DNA of 64,000 bases, taken from NCBI GenBank assembly GCA_948144175.1, contig CANXME010000532.1, positions 3,409,001 to 3,473,000 of the forward strand, in the 5' to 3' direction. The stretch's first letter is position 1. Every line of letters starts with the position of its first letter. Source of the stretch: Closterium sp. NIES-65 (taxonomy: Eukaryota > Streptophyta > Zygnematophyceae > Desmidiales > Closteriaceae). Positions 1 through 10,368 of this stretch are shown here, piece after piece. The notes below the pieces were generated by a model. It saw only the letters and a program-made list of their open reading frames with translations, made no database searches and was not told the origin of the DNA. Both the position numbers and the translations under genes were made by a program.

Positions 1-2
1 AC

Positions 3-3000
3 TCTGCTCCTCGCTCCAAGTGGGCGACCCGCGATGCTGCTGCACGTCTTGCTGTGCGTCGCCACCTCCCTTCCTCCGAGCGTGCCCACTTTAGTCAGTG
101 CAAGACCGCTCAGGCCTTGTACGACGCTGTAGTTGCACGCTACTCCTCCCCTTCCTCCGCTACCCTTAGCCGCCTCATGCTACCGTTTCTCTTCCCTGAC
201 CTCACTTCCTTTCCCACTGTTGCTGACCTAGTTACCCACCTCCGCGCTAAAGACACCCGCTACCGTGCTGCCCTTCCTGCTGAGTTCCGCGCTGCGAACC
301 CTCCTCCCATGTACATCACTCTCTACTTTCTCGTCACCCGTCTCCCTGAGTCCCTTCGTGTCGTTAGGGACCAGTTTCTCTCTGTCTGTCCCACCACTCT
401 CACTGTCGACCTCCTTGAGGAGTCCCTGCTAGCGGCTGAGAAGAGTATTGTCGCTGTAGGGGCCTCTCGGGGTGACCCTCGCACCCCCATCTTTGAGGGG
501 TGTGGTCCTTCCCCCCTGCTGCCCTCTGTCGCCTCTGCCGCTGCGGCCGACCTTGCTGGTTTTGAGTCGGTCGGCGCGGCGTCTGCCCCCAGCGGCAGAC
601 GCCGCACTGGCAAGGGCAAGGGGGGCAAGGGAGCGGGTGGAGCTAGAGGGGGCGGTGGAGGAGGCGGTGGGGGTGGAGGGGGGAGTGGGGGTGGCGGTGG
701 GGGTGGTGGCGGGAGTGGAGGTACAGGTGGCAGCGGTGGAGGCGGAGGTGGCGGCGGAGGTGGTAGCGGAGGAGGCGGTGGGAGCGGTGGGAGCGGCGGT
801 CCAGGTGGGGGAGGTGGCGGTGGAGACGGGGGTGGCGGTGGAGACGGGGGTGGCGGTGGAGGCGGGGGTCGGAGTGGCTCGTCCCAGCGGAGCAGCTCTG
901 GGGGTGGTCAGCGCCAGCAGCAGCAGCAGCAGCAGCAGCCGCAGCAGCAGCAGCGCTCTCGCACCGTCCCCGGCCCTCAGCAGCTCCGTGAGTGGTACTT
1001 GCAGCGTCAGCGCGGTGGTGCGCTTGGTCCCTGCCCCTACGTTCTTCGCACCGGTGACCGTGCAGGGGAGCGGTGTGGAGGCGCCCACACAGCCCGTCGC
1101 TGCTTTGGCCGCCTGACCGACGCCTGGCGTCAGCAGTTTCCGGAGGCCGCTGAGATCCCCCGCTGGGGAGAGCTGTCTAGGGCTGGAGTAGCTATTTATG
1201 ATCTTGACTTTGATGCTATTCTCTCTGCTATGTATGCTGTGACAGGTAGTGATGAGGATGACTGTTACCGGTGTTTCCCGCCCGACCCGGGCATTGGTAC
1301 TGCCGCGTCAGGTACTAGTGAGGCTGCTGCTCTAGGTGCCAGTGCGTCTGTGCTCTCAGGTGCTGGTGAGTCCGCCCTCTCAGGTACTGTGTCGGCTTCG
1401 GCCTCTCACACCTTTCCCCTTGACTCTGGAGCGTCTCGCTCCTTCTTTAGGGACCGCACCACTCTCACGCCGCTGAGTCGGCCGGTTGCGGTGTCCCTGG
1501 CGGACCCCTCTGGGGGGCCGGTCCTGTCTCGCTTCTCCACTGTCCTCCCGTGTCCGGCGGCCCCCTCTGGCACCCTGACTGGTCTCTACCTCCCCTCGTT
1601 CTCGACGAACTTGGTGAGTGGTGCTGACCTCCAGGATGCAGGTGTCCACCAGTTCACCCCTGCTCGTCAGCGGGTGACCCACTGTACGGAGGTGGATACA
1701 GGTCGCCACCTGGCTACGTTTACACGTCGGCCGGGGTCGAGCCTGTACACACTGACCACTGCTTCTCCTCCAGGTACTGCGTCTGGTAGGGTCCCTTCGT
1801 CTGGTCAGGTGTTTGCTGCAGCGTCCAGGTCTGGTCCTGAGTCTGCCCCTTGTTCGTGTCGTCGTCTGTCTCACGAGACCCTCCTCTGGCACCACCGCCT
1901 TGGCCACCCCTCTCTGCTTCGGCTCAGAGGCATGGCCTCGCGGGTCCTTGTGTCTGGTCTTCCCCGGCCCCTCCCTCCCCTTCCTCCGAGCCCTGGCCCT
2001 GCCTGTGTCCCCTGTGTCGAGGGGCGCCAGCGTGCTGCCCCTCACTCCTCCCAGTTTCCTCCGACAGAGGCCCCGTTGCAGACGCTTCACATGGACGTGT
2101 GGGGCCCAGCCCGCGTCCGTGGACAGGGTCAGGAGCACTACTTCCTGCTGGTGGTTGACGACTACTCGCGTTACACCACAGTCTTCCCCTTGCGCAGCAA
2201 GGGTGAGGTCACTAAGGTGTTGATCGACTGGATCCGCGCAGCTCGTCTCCAGCTTCGGAGGAGCTTTGGCTCTGACTTCCCTGTTTTGCGTCTGCACTCG
2301 GACAGAGGCGGAGAGTTCTCCTCTGCCCTCCTGAGTGCCTACTGTCGTGTGCGAGGCATCCGTCAGACCTTCACGCTTCCGGACTCACCACAGCAGAATG
2401 GGATTGCTGAGCGCCGCATTGGCATGGTCATGGACGTCGCTCGTACGTCCATGATGCATGCGGCTGCTCCCCATTTTCTGTGGCCGTTTGCGGTCAGGTA
2501 CGCTGCGCACCAGATCAACCTCCACCCCAGGGTCTCTCGACCGGAGACCTCCCCAGCCCTGCTGTGGACGGGGAAGGTTGGCGATGCGTCGGCGTTCTGG
2601 GTCTGGGGATCTCGGGCGTTTGTTCGCGACCTGTCTGCGGACAAGCTGTCCCCTCGTGCTTCTCCCTGCGTCTTCCTGGGGTTCCCCCCCGACGCCCCTG
2701 GGTGGCAGTTTTACCACCCCACCTCTCGACGTGTTCTGTCCTCCCAGGACGTCACGTTTGACGAGTCGGTACCCTACTACCGCCTCTTCCCCTACCGCAC
2801 TCCGTCCCTCCCCCCGCCCCCGCTCTTCTTGGTACCAGGTCCCCCCCCGGTAGTCCCCCTCCCCCCTCAGGGTCCTGCCCCTTCAGGTGTGTCCCAGGTA
2901 GACGCGGTCGAGCCTGTCGAGGTCACTGGTGACTCTGGTGCTGCTGAGGGAGCTGAGCCTAGGGGTGCGGAGCCTGGGGGTGCGGAGCCTGGGGGTGCGG

Positions 3001-5846
3001 AGCCTGGGGGTGCGGAGCCTGGGGGTGCGGAGTCTGGGGGTGCTGAGCCTGGGGGTACTGTGCCTGGGGGTGCTGAGCCTGGAGGTGTCGAGCCTGGGGG
3101 TGCTGTGCCTGGGGGTGCTGAGCCTGGGGGTGCTGAGCCTGGGGGTGCTGAGCCTGGGGGTGCTGTGCCTGGGGGTGCTGAGCCTGGAGGTGCTGAGCCT
3201 GGGGGTGCTGAGCCTGGGGGTGCTGTGCCTAGGGGTGCTTCGTCTCGCCGGGAGCCACTCCCCCCACAGGAGCTGCGTGAGTGGTTTGCCAGGCGCTGGA
3301 GGCGTGCTGCTGGTGCTGGTGGTTCTTCGGCTGCAGAGGGTCTTGCTGCCACGCGTCCTAGCGGTGCTCGTACTGTGGGTGCTGGAGCTGCTGGGTCTGA
3401 TAGTTCTCCTGGAGCTGGTCCTGCTGCGGGTGTTGGCGCTGAGATTGCGGTTGGCGGTCCGACTGACAGTGCTCCTGGTGCTGCTGCTGGCGGTTTTGGA
3501 GCTTCTGGTGGTTCTGCCGGAGGTGCTGCTGGAGTGGGTGCTCCGGTCGGGGCTGCTGGTGCTGTTCCTGCTGTTTCTGGTGTCGCCGCGCGGCCCCGAC
3601 CGTACTTCGTTCCGCTCCTGCAGCAGGTTCTTGGTCTTGCACCTCCTCCTCCTCCCTTAGAGGGTCCGCAGCCTGTTCGGTCACAGCCACAGCTACAGCC
3701 TGCCTCTCCTTTGCCTGCTCCTTCTCCCTACGCTGGTCCGACTGGAGGTCTTACTGAGCGTCGTGAGCCTGCGTCTCGTCCTGCGTCGCCTGTTCGTACT
3801 GCGCGCGCTAGTGGTCGCGGGTCGCGTCAGCGTCCTCCTCCTGTCCCTGGCATGCACCGGATGTCCCTGCGTCCGTCCACTGCTCCTCTGCGTGCCCCTT
3901 TGCCTTCTCCTCCTGCTTCCTCTCTTCCTGCTCTTGCCGACCCGGAGTCGGACTCTCTTCGCGCTGCCAGTCCTACTGTCACGCGTCTCCTTGCTACTGC
4001 TGTCACTGACCCTTCCTTCGAGTCGTTTGCTGCGTCTGCCCTTGTCACTGAGCTTGTCGACTTTGCTGCGCGCTGTCGTCTAGACTACGCTGCTCGTCTT
4101 GTCACTGAGTCTGAGTCCGCCTGTCCTCCGTCCGTCGGGGGTGAGTGTGCCCTTGGCACGGACGTCCTTGAGGACAGGCAGGAGGAGTTCCAGTGTCTAG
4201 CCGCTGCTTCACCTCGTCTCGCGTCTGTACTGCTAGCCCCTGAGGGAGACCCGGATGCACCAGACATCCCGACTCCGCGCTCTTACGCGGAGGCGATAGA
4301 GGGTCCCTACTCCTCTCAGTGGCAGGCAGCTATGGATGCAGAGATGGCTTCCTGGAAGTCCACAGGCACCTACGTTGACGCTGTTCCCCCTCCTGGGGCG
4401 AACATCGTCAGTGGCATGTGGATTTTCAGGGTGAAGCGGCCGCCGGGTTCTCCGCCTGTCTTCAAGGCGCGTTACGTGGCTCGTGGCTTCAGTCAGCGGC
4501 AGGGGGTTGACTACTTTCAGACCTTCTCCCCCACCCCGAAGATGACCACTCTTCGGGTTCTGCTGCACGTTGCTGCTCACCGTGACTACGAGCTGCACTC
4601 TCTTGACTTCAGCACTGCTTTCTTGCAGGGCAGCCTGCACGAGGAGATCTGGCTGCGTCGCCCACCTGGCTTCACTGGGTCTTTCCCTCCTGGTACCCAG
4701 TGGAGTCTCCGACGTCCAGTCTACGGTCTCCGCCAGGCGCCACGTGAGTGGCACGACACACTGAGGACTACGCTCGCGGCACTTGGGTTTGCTCCTTCTA
4801 CTGCCGACCCGTCGCTGTTTCTTCGCACCGACACCTCTCTGCCTCCGTTCTACATCCTCGTGTACGTCGACGACTTGGTCTTTGCCAAAGCTGACACTGC
4901 TGGACTCGCCTACGTGAAGTCCGAGCTGCAGAAGAGACACACGTGCACTGACCTGGGTGAACTGCGCAGCTACCTTGGCTTGCAGATCACCCGGGACAGA
5001 GCACGCCGCACCATTACCCTGACTCAGTCACACATGGTGCAGCAGGTCCTTCAGCGCTTCGGCTTCACGTACTCCTCGCCTCAGGCCACTCCTCTGCCTA
5101 CTCGCCACTCGCTCTCAGCTCTGCCTTCGGATGAGTCCGTAGAGTCGAGTGGCCCGTTTGCAGAGCTTGTTGGCTGCCTCATGTACCTGATGACCTGCAC
5201 ACGACCTGACCTCGCATACCCTCTTAGCATTCTTGCACGCTTTGTTGCTCCTGGGAGACACCGACCAGAGCACATGGCTGCAGCGAAGAGGGTGTTGCGC
5301 TACTTGTGCAGTACGTCGGGCATGGGGCTAGTGCTTGGAGGGCGCAGTCCAGTGGTCCTCACTGGGCACGCAGACGCTTCTTGGGCTGACGACCAGGCTA
5401 CGCAGCGGTCGTCACAGGGTTACACCTTCAGCCTTGGTTCCGGCTCTGTCTCGTGGCGGGCTACCCGCTCGTCTTCTGTTCTCGGCTCCAGTTGTGAGGC
5501 TGAGATCTACGCTGGGGCTATGGCTGCACAGGAGTTACGCTGGCTCACCTACCTGCTGACCGACCTTGGAGAGCAGCCTCGTTCTCCTCCAGTCCTGTAC
5601 GTAGACAACAAGGCCATGCTGGCCTTGTGTCGAGAGCAGCGACTGGAGCACAGAACGAAGCACATTGCTCTTCGCTACTTTCTTGCTCGTGAGCTACAGC
5701 AGCGTGGACAGTTGCGACTTGCGTACGTGGCCTCTGAGGCCAACACTGCTGATGTCTTCACCAAGGCACTTGTGCCTTGTGATCATCAGCGTTGTTGCAC
5801 GCAGTTGGGTCTTGTGCCTGTCTTGTCTCACTTGCTCTCCTCTTGA
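3..5846 (+). CDS. copia Gag-Pol polyprotein, intact frame (5' partial)
   Basis: Single open frame of about 1,947 codons; residue numbers here count from the codon at 54, but the frame reads on upstream to base 3. Order: UBN2-like Gag (residues 1-150); glycine-rich linker (about 196-280); LREWY motif (311-315); Cys/His module C327-X13-C341-X3-H345-X4-C350; aspartic protease LDSGAS with D457; GAG-pre-integrase WHHRLGHPS at 612; integrase with D681, D750 and E786 (D-X35-E spacing); about 18 repeats of a GGAEP-type unit (971-1059); a second motif, LREWF, at 1074; reverse transcriptase with YVDD at 1604-1607; RNase H with YVDNKAM and a C-terminal ADVFTKAL segment. I see no stop or frameshift and all catalytic residues are present, so this copy could be autonomous if its unseen 5' end is intact. 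Domain boundaries are estimated by eye. Confidence 0.93.
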   Translation, partial: SAPRSKWATRDAAARLAVRRHLPSSERAHFSQCKTAQALYDAVVARYSSPSSATLSRLMLPFLFPDLTSFPTVADLVTHLRAKDTRYRAALPAEFRAANPPPMYITLYFLVTRLPESLRVVRDQFLSVCPTTLTVDLLEESLLAAEKSIVAVGASRGDPRTPIFEGCGPSPLLPSVASAAAADLAGFESVGAASAPSGRRRTGKGKGGKGAGGARGGGGGGGGGGGGSGGGGGGGGGSGGTGGSGGGGGGGGGGSGGGGGSGGSGGPGGGGGGGDGGGGGDGGGGGGGGRSGSSQRSSSGGGQRQQQQQQQQPQQQQRSRTVPGPQQLREWYLQRQRGGALGPCPYVLRTGDRAGERCGGAHTARRCFGRLTDAWRQQFPEAAEIPRWGELSRAGVAIYDLDFDAILSAMYAVTGSDEDDCYRCFPPDPGIGTAASGTSEAAALGASASVLSGAGESALSGTVSASASHTFPLDSGASRSFFRDRTTLTPLSRPVAVSLADPSGGPVLSRFSTVLPCPAAPSGTLTGLYLPSFSTNLVSGADLQDAGVHQFTPARQRVTHCTEVDTGRHLATFTRRPGSSLYTLTTASPPGTASGRVPSSGQVFAAASRSGPESAPCSCRRLSHETLLWHHRLGHPSLLRLRGMASRVLVSGLPRPLPPLPPSPGPACVPCVEGRQRAAPHSSQFPPTEAPLQTLHMDVWGPARVRGQGQEHYFLLVVDDYSRYTTVFPLRSKGEVTKVLIDWIRAARLQLRRSFGSDFPVLRLHSDRGGEFSSALLSAYCRVRGIRQTFTLPDSPQQNGIAERRIGMVMDVARTSMMHAAAPHFLWPFAVRYAAHQINLHPRVSRPETSPALLWTGKVGDASAFWVWGSRAFVRDLSADKLSPRASPCVFLGFPPDAPGWQFYHPTSRRVLSSQDVTFDESVPYYRLFPYRTPSLPPPPLFLVPGPPPVVPLPPQGPAPSGVSQVDAVEPVEVTGDSGAAEGAEPRGAEPGGAEPGGAEPGGAEPGGAESGGAEPGGTVPGGAEPGGVEPGGAVPGGAEPGGAEPGGAEPGGAVPGGAEPGGAEPGGAEPGGAVPRGASSRREPLPPQELREWFARRWRRAAGAGGSSAAEGLAATRPSGARTVGAGAAGSDSSPGAGPAAGVGAEIAVGGPTDSAPGAAAGGFGASGGSAGGAAGVGAPVGAAGAVPAVSGVAARPRPYFVPLLQQVLGLAPPPPPLEGPQPVRSQPQLQPASPLPAPSPYAGPTGGLTERREPASRPASPVRTARASGRGSRQRPPPVPGMHRMSLRPSTAPLRAPLPSPPASSLPALADPESDSLRAASPTVTRLLATAVTDPSFESFAASALVTELVDFAARCRLDYAARLVTESESACPPSVGGECALGTDVLEDRQEEFQCLAAASPRLASVLLAPEGDPDAPDIPTPRSYAEAIEGPYSSQWQAAMDAEMASWKSTGTYVDAVPPPGANIVSGMWIFRVKRPPGSPPVFKARYVARGFSQRQGVDYFQTFSPTPKMTTLRVLLHVAAHRDYELHSLDFSTAFLQGSLHEEIWLRRPPGFTGSFPPGTQWSLRRPVYGLRQAPREWHDTLRTTLAALGFAPSTADPSLFLRTDTSLPPFYILVYVDDLVFAKADTAGLAYVKSELQKRHTCTDLGELRSYLGLQITRDRARRTITLTQSHMVQQVLQRFGFTYSSPQATPLPTRHSLSALPSDESVESSGPFAELVGCLMYLMTCTRPDLAYPLSILARFVAPGRHRPEHMAAAKRVLRYLCSTSGMGLVLGGRSPVVLTGHADASWADDQATQRSSQGYTFSLGSGSVSWRATRSSSVLGSSCEAEIYAGAMAAQELRWLTYLLTDLGEQPRSPPVLYVDNKAMLALCREQRLEHRTKHIALRYFLARELQQRGQLRLAYVASEANTADVFTKALVPCDHQRCCTQLGLVPVLSHLLSS

Positions 5847-6050
5847 CCTTGCTTGTACCTTCGCCTATATATACTCTTGCTCTTGCTTGCTTGACTCTTG
5901 TATATCTCTATATATGATCTTGCATGTGAACTGGCCTTCTGGCCTTTGAACTTGTGCTCGGAATGCGTGGTGACTTTGTGATCCACCCTGAGCTTTGCTT
6001 TGCTTTGCTTGACTGGTCTTGTGACCCCTTGCTCTCCCCCACTTTGCCTA

Positions 6051-6058
6051 TGGGGGTG
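6051..6058 (+). promoter_or_regulatory. polypurine tract of E1
   Basis: The purine-rich string TGGGGGTG lies directly before the 3' LTR. This is where plus-strand DNA synthesis is primed in LTR elements. The same string, preceded by CTTTGCCTA or a variant, occurs at the same place in E3, E4, E5 and E7. Confidence 0.75.
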
Positions 6059-6189
6059 TGTTAGAACATATAGCTTACTTGTTTCTGTAGGCTATAGTGG
6101 GGTATTCCATAGGGGGTACAACCCCATAGGGTTTCCTATTTGTACTCACTTCATTTCATAGTCATTCATTCCTGTTCCTTACTTTCACA
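6059..6189 (+). repeat. 3' LTR of E1 (131 bp)
   Basis: Begins TGTTAGAACATATAGC and ends TTTCACA. It shares with every copia LTR in the window a core containing GTAGTGGGGTA or a variant, then ATAGGGGGTACAACCC, then TAGGGTTTC. The second base pair of the usual TGTCAG start is TGTTAG here. Confidence 0.88.
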
Positions 6190-6411
6190 GTCTCGGGTTC
6201 GAATCCCGGTGTATGCACATGTTGGTCGTTGCCACTATGCTCAGTCCTGGGCCTCCCAGTGTGGGGGGGTGTCAGTAGAGCTACACTGTGAGATCCCCGA
6301 TCGATCCTAGGGGGGGTTACAGGCGCGTTTGCTTGGGGGGTTATGGGCGCACTAACCCGCTACTGAAACAAGCCCTTTTATCCCAATGGTCTAGTGGTTG
6401 GGATTCTGACA
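6190..6411 (+). mobile_element. TRIM remnant, right half (interrupted by E1)
   Basis: Internal tail (6190-6269) plus complete 142-bp 3' LTR (6270-6411) of a miniature LTR retrotransposon. The internal part starts with a tRNA-like B box (GGTTCGAATCC) and ends in a seven-G polypurine tract (GTGTGGGGGGG). The LTR begins TGTCAGTAGAGC and ends GGATTCTGACA. It closely matches the LTRs of the minus-strand TRIM at 28987-29363. The left LTR and PBS lie beyond E1, outside the window. It encodes no protein. Confidence 0.82.
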
Positions 6412-6486
6412 ACCCTAATGGGGTTGTACCCCATTTTGGCTACCCCACTACAACCTACACATATATAACATGCATATAATTTGACA
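6412..6486 (-). repeat. copia LTR fragment (target of the TRIM)
   Basis: On the minus strand this reads TGTCAAATTATATGC, then a GTAGTGGGGTAG core, then GGGGTACAACCCCATTAGGG, matching the first part of the copia LTRs, especially the E7 family. It stops exactly where the TRIM begins, so the rest of the LTR should lie to the left of the TRIM outside the window. No coding sequence follows on the right, so it may be a solo LTR. Confidence 0.65.
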
Positions 6487-6674
6487 ACATATATGTCTTA
6501 TAATCGAGACTGCAATATATACTAGTGAAACTTGAGTTACCGCGCACATTTTTACCCTTGCGGTACGCGAATTCTTCCAAGTGCTGACTTAGGAACTACC
6601 AAATTTGCCTCTGCAAGTATTCTCCATGACGTGGCTTCCCGAGCAATGGCTGCGGAACCCTAAACCTTCGCAAC
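6487..6674. other. unassigned host DNA
   Basis: Short AT-richer stretch between the LTR fragment and E2. No convincing ORF, RNA gene or repeat seen. Its last bases, GCAAC (6670-6674), are the left target-site duplication of E2. Confidence 0.5.
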
Positions 6675-6812
6675 TCTCAGAAGTTACGTAGCGGAATGAT
6701 TGGTAGTAAGGGAGAGGGGAGTACAAGGCAAGAGTCGAGAAAAGTTCTGTACTCCATACTGTGAACCCTACTTAGGCTACAATTCTAACAAACATGTAAA
6801 CAACATTTGACA
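6675..6812 (-). repeat. 3' LTR of E2 (138 bp)
   Basis: Minus-strand sequence begins TGTCAAATG and ends CTTCTGAGA. The terminal dinucleotide is GA rather than the usual CA. Confidence 0.88.
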
Positions 6813-6962
6813 CACCCCCATAGCCTAAGTGAGGGGGCACCAAAGCAAGCAAGGGACACAAATGGTGACAAGACCAGTCAAGCGAAACAACGACACAACG
6901 CTCAGGGTGGATCACGGAGTCATCATACAGTCTGAGCACAAGAAAACGGCCACAAGGCTAGT

Positions 6963-7424
6963 TCAAAAGTTCACTAATATATATATGCAAGGACAACCAG
7001 AGCAAGCAACAAGAACAAGGCTACAGCAATCAAGCACCAGAGTCAAGCCTAACTGCAGACAGAACCTGAGGTGGTCACTAGGCGCTAAGGCCTTGGTGAA
7101 AATGTCTGCTGTGTTGGCCGCTGAGGCCACAAAGTCCAAGCGAGCCTGACCGCGTCGGTGCAACTCTCGTAGGAGAAAGTACCTCACGTCGATGTGCTTC
7201 ACTCTGCCCTCCAGTCGAGGCTCTCGACAGAGGAGGATCATGGCCTTGTTGTCAGCGAACAAGGTCGGTGCAGAGCGAGGCCTCTCACCAAGGTCAGTGA
7301 GCAAGAAAGTCAACCAACCAGGCTCCTGCGCCGCCATGGCACCAGCGTAGATCTCTGCCTCTGCACTGGACGAAGCTACAGACGACGACCTAGTAGACCT
7401 CCACCACACAGCTCCAGCACCCAA
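6963..7424 (-). pseudogene. E2 RNase H fragment
   Basis: 153-residue frame carrying the C-terminal RNase H half of the copia polyprotein: WWRSTRSSSVASSSAEAEIY near the start, FADNKAMILLCRE, a KHIDVRYFLLRE helix and ADIFTKALAPSDH. It ends in the normal position before the polypurine tract. The N-terminal RNase H part is out of frame upstream (around 7426-7560), so this is not an independent gene. Confidence 0.85.
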
Positions 7425-7425
7425 A

Positions 7426-8561
7426 CTAAAGCAGTACCCCTGAGTAGACCGCTAGGTCTCCACGTCGTCGGCGTACGAAGAGTTGTAGTGACCGGTCAAT
7501 ACAACTGGCGTAGTGACCACTAAACTCAAAGGGCTCGTCGGGAAACGGGCCGGTGAGTCTGTGGTCAACGGCAAGAGGAGTAGGCTGTGTGGTGGAGTGC
7601 TGAAGCCCGAACCGCAAAAGGACCTGCTGCACCATGTGTGCCTGTGAGAGTGTAATGGTGTGAGCGGTTCTGTCCCTGGTGATCTGCAAGCCAAGGTAGC
7701 GGCGCAGCTCACCAAGGTCAGTGCACGTGTGCCTCTTCTACAGTTCGGACTTCACCTCAGCCAAAGCAACCCTGTCTACTGTAGCGAAAACCAACTCATC
7801 AACGTAGACAAGAACAAAGAAGGGAGTGGAGCCCCTGCGAAAAAATAGCGACGGGTCGGCTGACAAAGGATGGAAACCAAAGTCAGCAAGAGTGCTGCAT
7901 AACGTGTCGTGCCACTCACGGGGCGCCTGGCGGAGACCATAGACTGGTCGTCTCAGGCTCCACTGGGTCCTAGGCGGGAAAGTGCCAGTGAAGCCAAGAG
8001 GACGACGCAACCAGATCTCCTCGTGCAGGCTGCCCTGGAGAAAAGCAGTGGAGAAGTCGAGGGAGTGCAGCTCGTAGTCACGCTGTGCTGCAACGTAAAG
8101 TAACACCCGAAGAGTCGTCATCTTCGGGGTCGGGCGAAGGTCTGGAAGAAGTCAACTCCCTCACGCTGACTGAAGCCTCTAGCCACGTAGGGTGCCCTGA
8201 AGACGGGCGGCGATCCAGGCGGCCGCTTCACCTTGAAGATCCACATGCCATCGACTACGTTCGCATTGGGAGGGGGAACTGCATCAACGTAGGTGCCTGT
8301 GGATCTCCAAGACGCCATCTCTGCATCCATAGCCGCTTTCCACTGAGAGGACCACTGCCCTGACACTGCCTCACGGTACCTGCGAGGAGTCGGTGTGTCA
8401 AGGGCGGCGGGGTCTCCCTCAGGGAAAAGAAGCATGGCACAGAGAGAGGGAGAAGCAGCTGCCAAGAACTCCTGCTCAAACTGCCTATCCTCTAGGACAT
8501 CACAACCAAGGGCAATCTCACCCCCGGCGGACAGAGGACGGGCAGGCAGAGCAGCCACCAC
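7426..8561 (-). pseudogene. E2 reverse transcriptase remnant
   Basis: RT split over several frames. 8118-8561 carries the region before the fingers ([18 protein letters not shown], then [16 protein letters not shown]). 7738-8121 carries the palm up to the active site, [20 protein letters not shown] through [15 protein letters not shown]. 7426-7689 carries the thumb/connection (MQITRDRTAHTITLSQAHMV). The active-site box reads YVDE instead of YVDD, so one catalytic aspartate is lost in addition to the frameshifts. Confidence 0.85.
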
Positions 8562-9219
8562 ACACGTGGCGAAGTCAAGGCGGCGGGTGGCAGTAAAGTC
8601 AGCGACAGCGGCAGTAAGAGCCGAGACAGACGACGGAGAGGCAGGAGGGTCGGTGACAAGTGAGGCGAGAACACGAGAGACAGCAGGACGAACAGCACGC
8701 TAGTAGCCAGTAATGGGGTGAGAAGAGACAGTGAGAGACGACGTAGGGGGTGGCGGGAGAGTAGACACAGACAGAGCATGACGAGGACTAGAACAAAACA
8801 AGACAGTGTGGAGGTCGTCAAAAGGAGACGAGGGACGAGCACGCGGAGGACAACGAGTAGTCCAGTCGTGCGGGAGAACAGGGGGAAGCGACTGCGACTG
8901 AGGAGGAGAGAAAATAGCCGGAGCCGAGTCCGGAGGAAGAAATGTAGGGCCGTACGCGGTAGGAGAATGTGAGGGGACAGGAGGAGCGGAGGGAAGACCA
9001 AGGGCCCGAAGGCCACTCACTGGTGGGAACAGCTGCTGCAAAAGTGGCGACTGCGGCGAACGCTGCTGCTGCTGCTGCTGCTCCTGCAGGTCCAAATGCC
9101 GCAGCTCCTGCCTCTCCGGCTCCAACCGCTCCTTCTCCTCTCTCTCACGTCGACGAGCCGCCTGGAGACGTGTGTCGTGGCGGTGGGGAGGCGCAGGAGT
9201 AGTGCCTCCAGCTCCATTC

Positions 9220-9490
9220 TCCTCGAAACTAGCACCTCCAGTGCTAGTACCTCCTGCTCAAGCACCTTCAGAACTAGCACCTCCAGTGCCAGCACCTCCA
9301 GCGCCAGCACCTCCAGCGCCAGCACCCCCAGAACTAGCACCTCCAGCGCCAGCACCTCCAACTCCAGCACCCCCCAAACTAGCACCTCCAGTGCCAGTAC
9401 CTCCAGCTCCACCACCCCTCAAAAGAGCACCCCCAGAACGAGTACCTCCAATGGCAGCACCTCTATCTCCAACACCCTCGGAGTCCACAG
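9220..9490 (-). repeat. linker minisatellite in E2
   Basis: Imperfect 15-bp repeats (variants of CTCCAGCGCCAGCAC on the plus strand) between the integrase and RT regions. On the coding strand they give a Gly-Ala-rich string. This is the E2 equivalent of the GGAEP repeats in E1. Confidence 0.75.
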
Positions 9491-9753
9491 TAACATGTCG
9501 CAGAAGTGCCGAAAGCTGCTGAAGGGACTGTGAGGAGAACTGCGGGGAGGGAGACGCTACCTAACGTACGACCGAGGGTAGAGGGGTAGCGTGAGACACA
9601 CCTTACGGGGCAGGACGGGGGGGGGGGGGTACCGGAGGAGCGGGAGCAGGGGGAGGAGAGGGTGCGAGGAAGAGGGGGGGAGGGGGAACCGGGAGACCTC
9701 AACAGGGGTACCGGGTGTAGGACACTGACTCGTCAAACCGGACGTCACGAGAG

Positions 9754-10323
9754 TTAGAAACTGGTGGAGGGCCAAGTGGTGAAAAGAGTAGTCGGGAGAG
9801 CCCACCGGGAAACCAAGTCACAGGGGATGGCGCGAGCCGACAGCTTGTCTGCAAAGGTGTCCCGGACAAGCGCAAGGCAGCCCCAGACGTGAAATGGCGG
9901 CCCAACACCAGGGGACCCGGTCCAAAGACTGGTCGGTGAAACCTCTGGCCACGAGACACGCGGCTGGAGGTTCAGCTGGTGCGCGACGTAGCGCAGCGCA
10001 TAGGGCCACAGAAAATGGGGCGCACGAGCATGGATCATGGACATGTGGGCGATGTCGATGACCAAGCTAATGCGGCGCTCAGCAACCCCATTCGGCTGTG
10101 GGGACTCCGGCAGCGTCCAGGACTGTCTGATGCCCTGCTCGCCGTAGAACCCGGCAAGGACGCCGGAGCGAAACTCACCCCTACGGTCGGAGTGGAGACA
10201 ACGGACACGACTACCACGAGTGCCCTCAGTGGCAAGAAGCCACCGGATCAGCGTAGAAGTCACCTCGGACTTCTTCGCAAGAGGAAACACCGTGGTGTAC
10301 CTGGAGTAGTCGTCAACGACCAC
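9754..10323 (-). pseudogene. E2 integrase core fragment
   Basis: 189-residue frame from [17 protein letters not shown] through LHSDRRGEF (second catalytic Asp) and PQPNGVAERR (catalytic Glu) to LWPYALRYVAHQLNL. The first catalytic Asp (LHLDVW) is at the end of the upstream frame, which stops near 10369, so the integrase is split. The second box has DRR where other copies have DRG. Confidence 0.85.
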
Positions 10324-10368
10324 TAGAAAGTAGCGCTCCCTCTCGGGTCCCAGCGTAGGGGCAGGGCC

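Larger units (their letters stand above)
1..6189 (+). mobile_element. Ty1/copia element E1 (5' end outside window)
   Basis: Right-hand part of a full-length plus-strand copia retrotransposon. The gag-pol frame is already open at base 3, so the 5' LTR, PBS and Gag start lie to the left of the window. The polyprotein ends at 5846, followed by about 200 bases of 3' untranslated region, a polypurine tract (TGGGGGTG, 6051-6058) and a 131-bp 3' LTR. The element sits inside a TRIM: TRIM internal sequence (GTCTCGGGTTCG) resumes directly after the LTR, so GTCTC at 6190-6194 should be the target-site duplication. The left TSD cannot be seen. Confidence 0.93.

Noticed and set aside
2867-3660. Antisense and alternative-frame ORFs along the linkers (for example 2867-3352 minus, 2929-3660 plus)
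   Set aside because: Shadows of the GC-rich repeat linker of the polyprotein; no start, domain or conservation of their own.
6288-6479. Repeated small ORF MRSPIDPRGGYRR in TRIM LTRs (also 28898-29110, 29088-29345)
   Set aside because: It crosses LTR borders into unrelated sequence and has no independent start signal; TRIMs are non-coding by definition.
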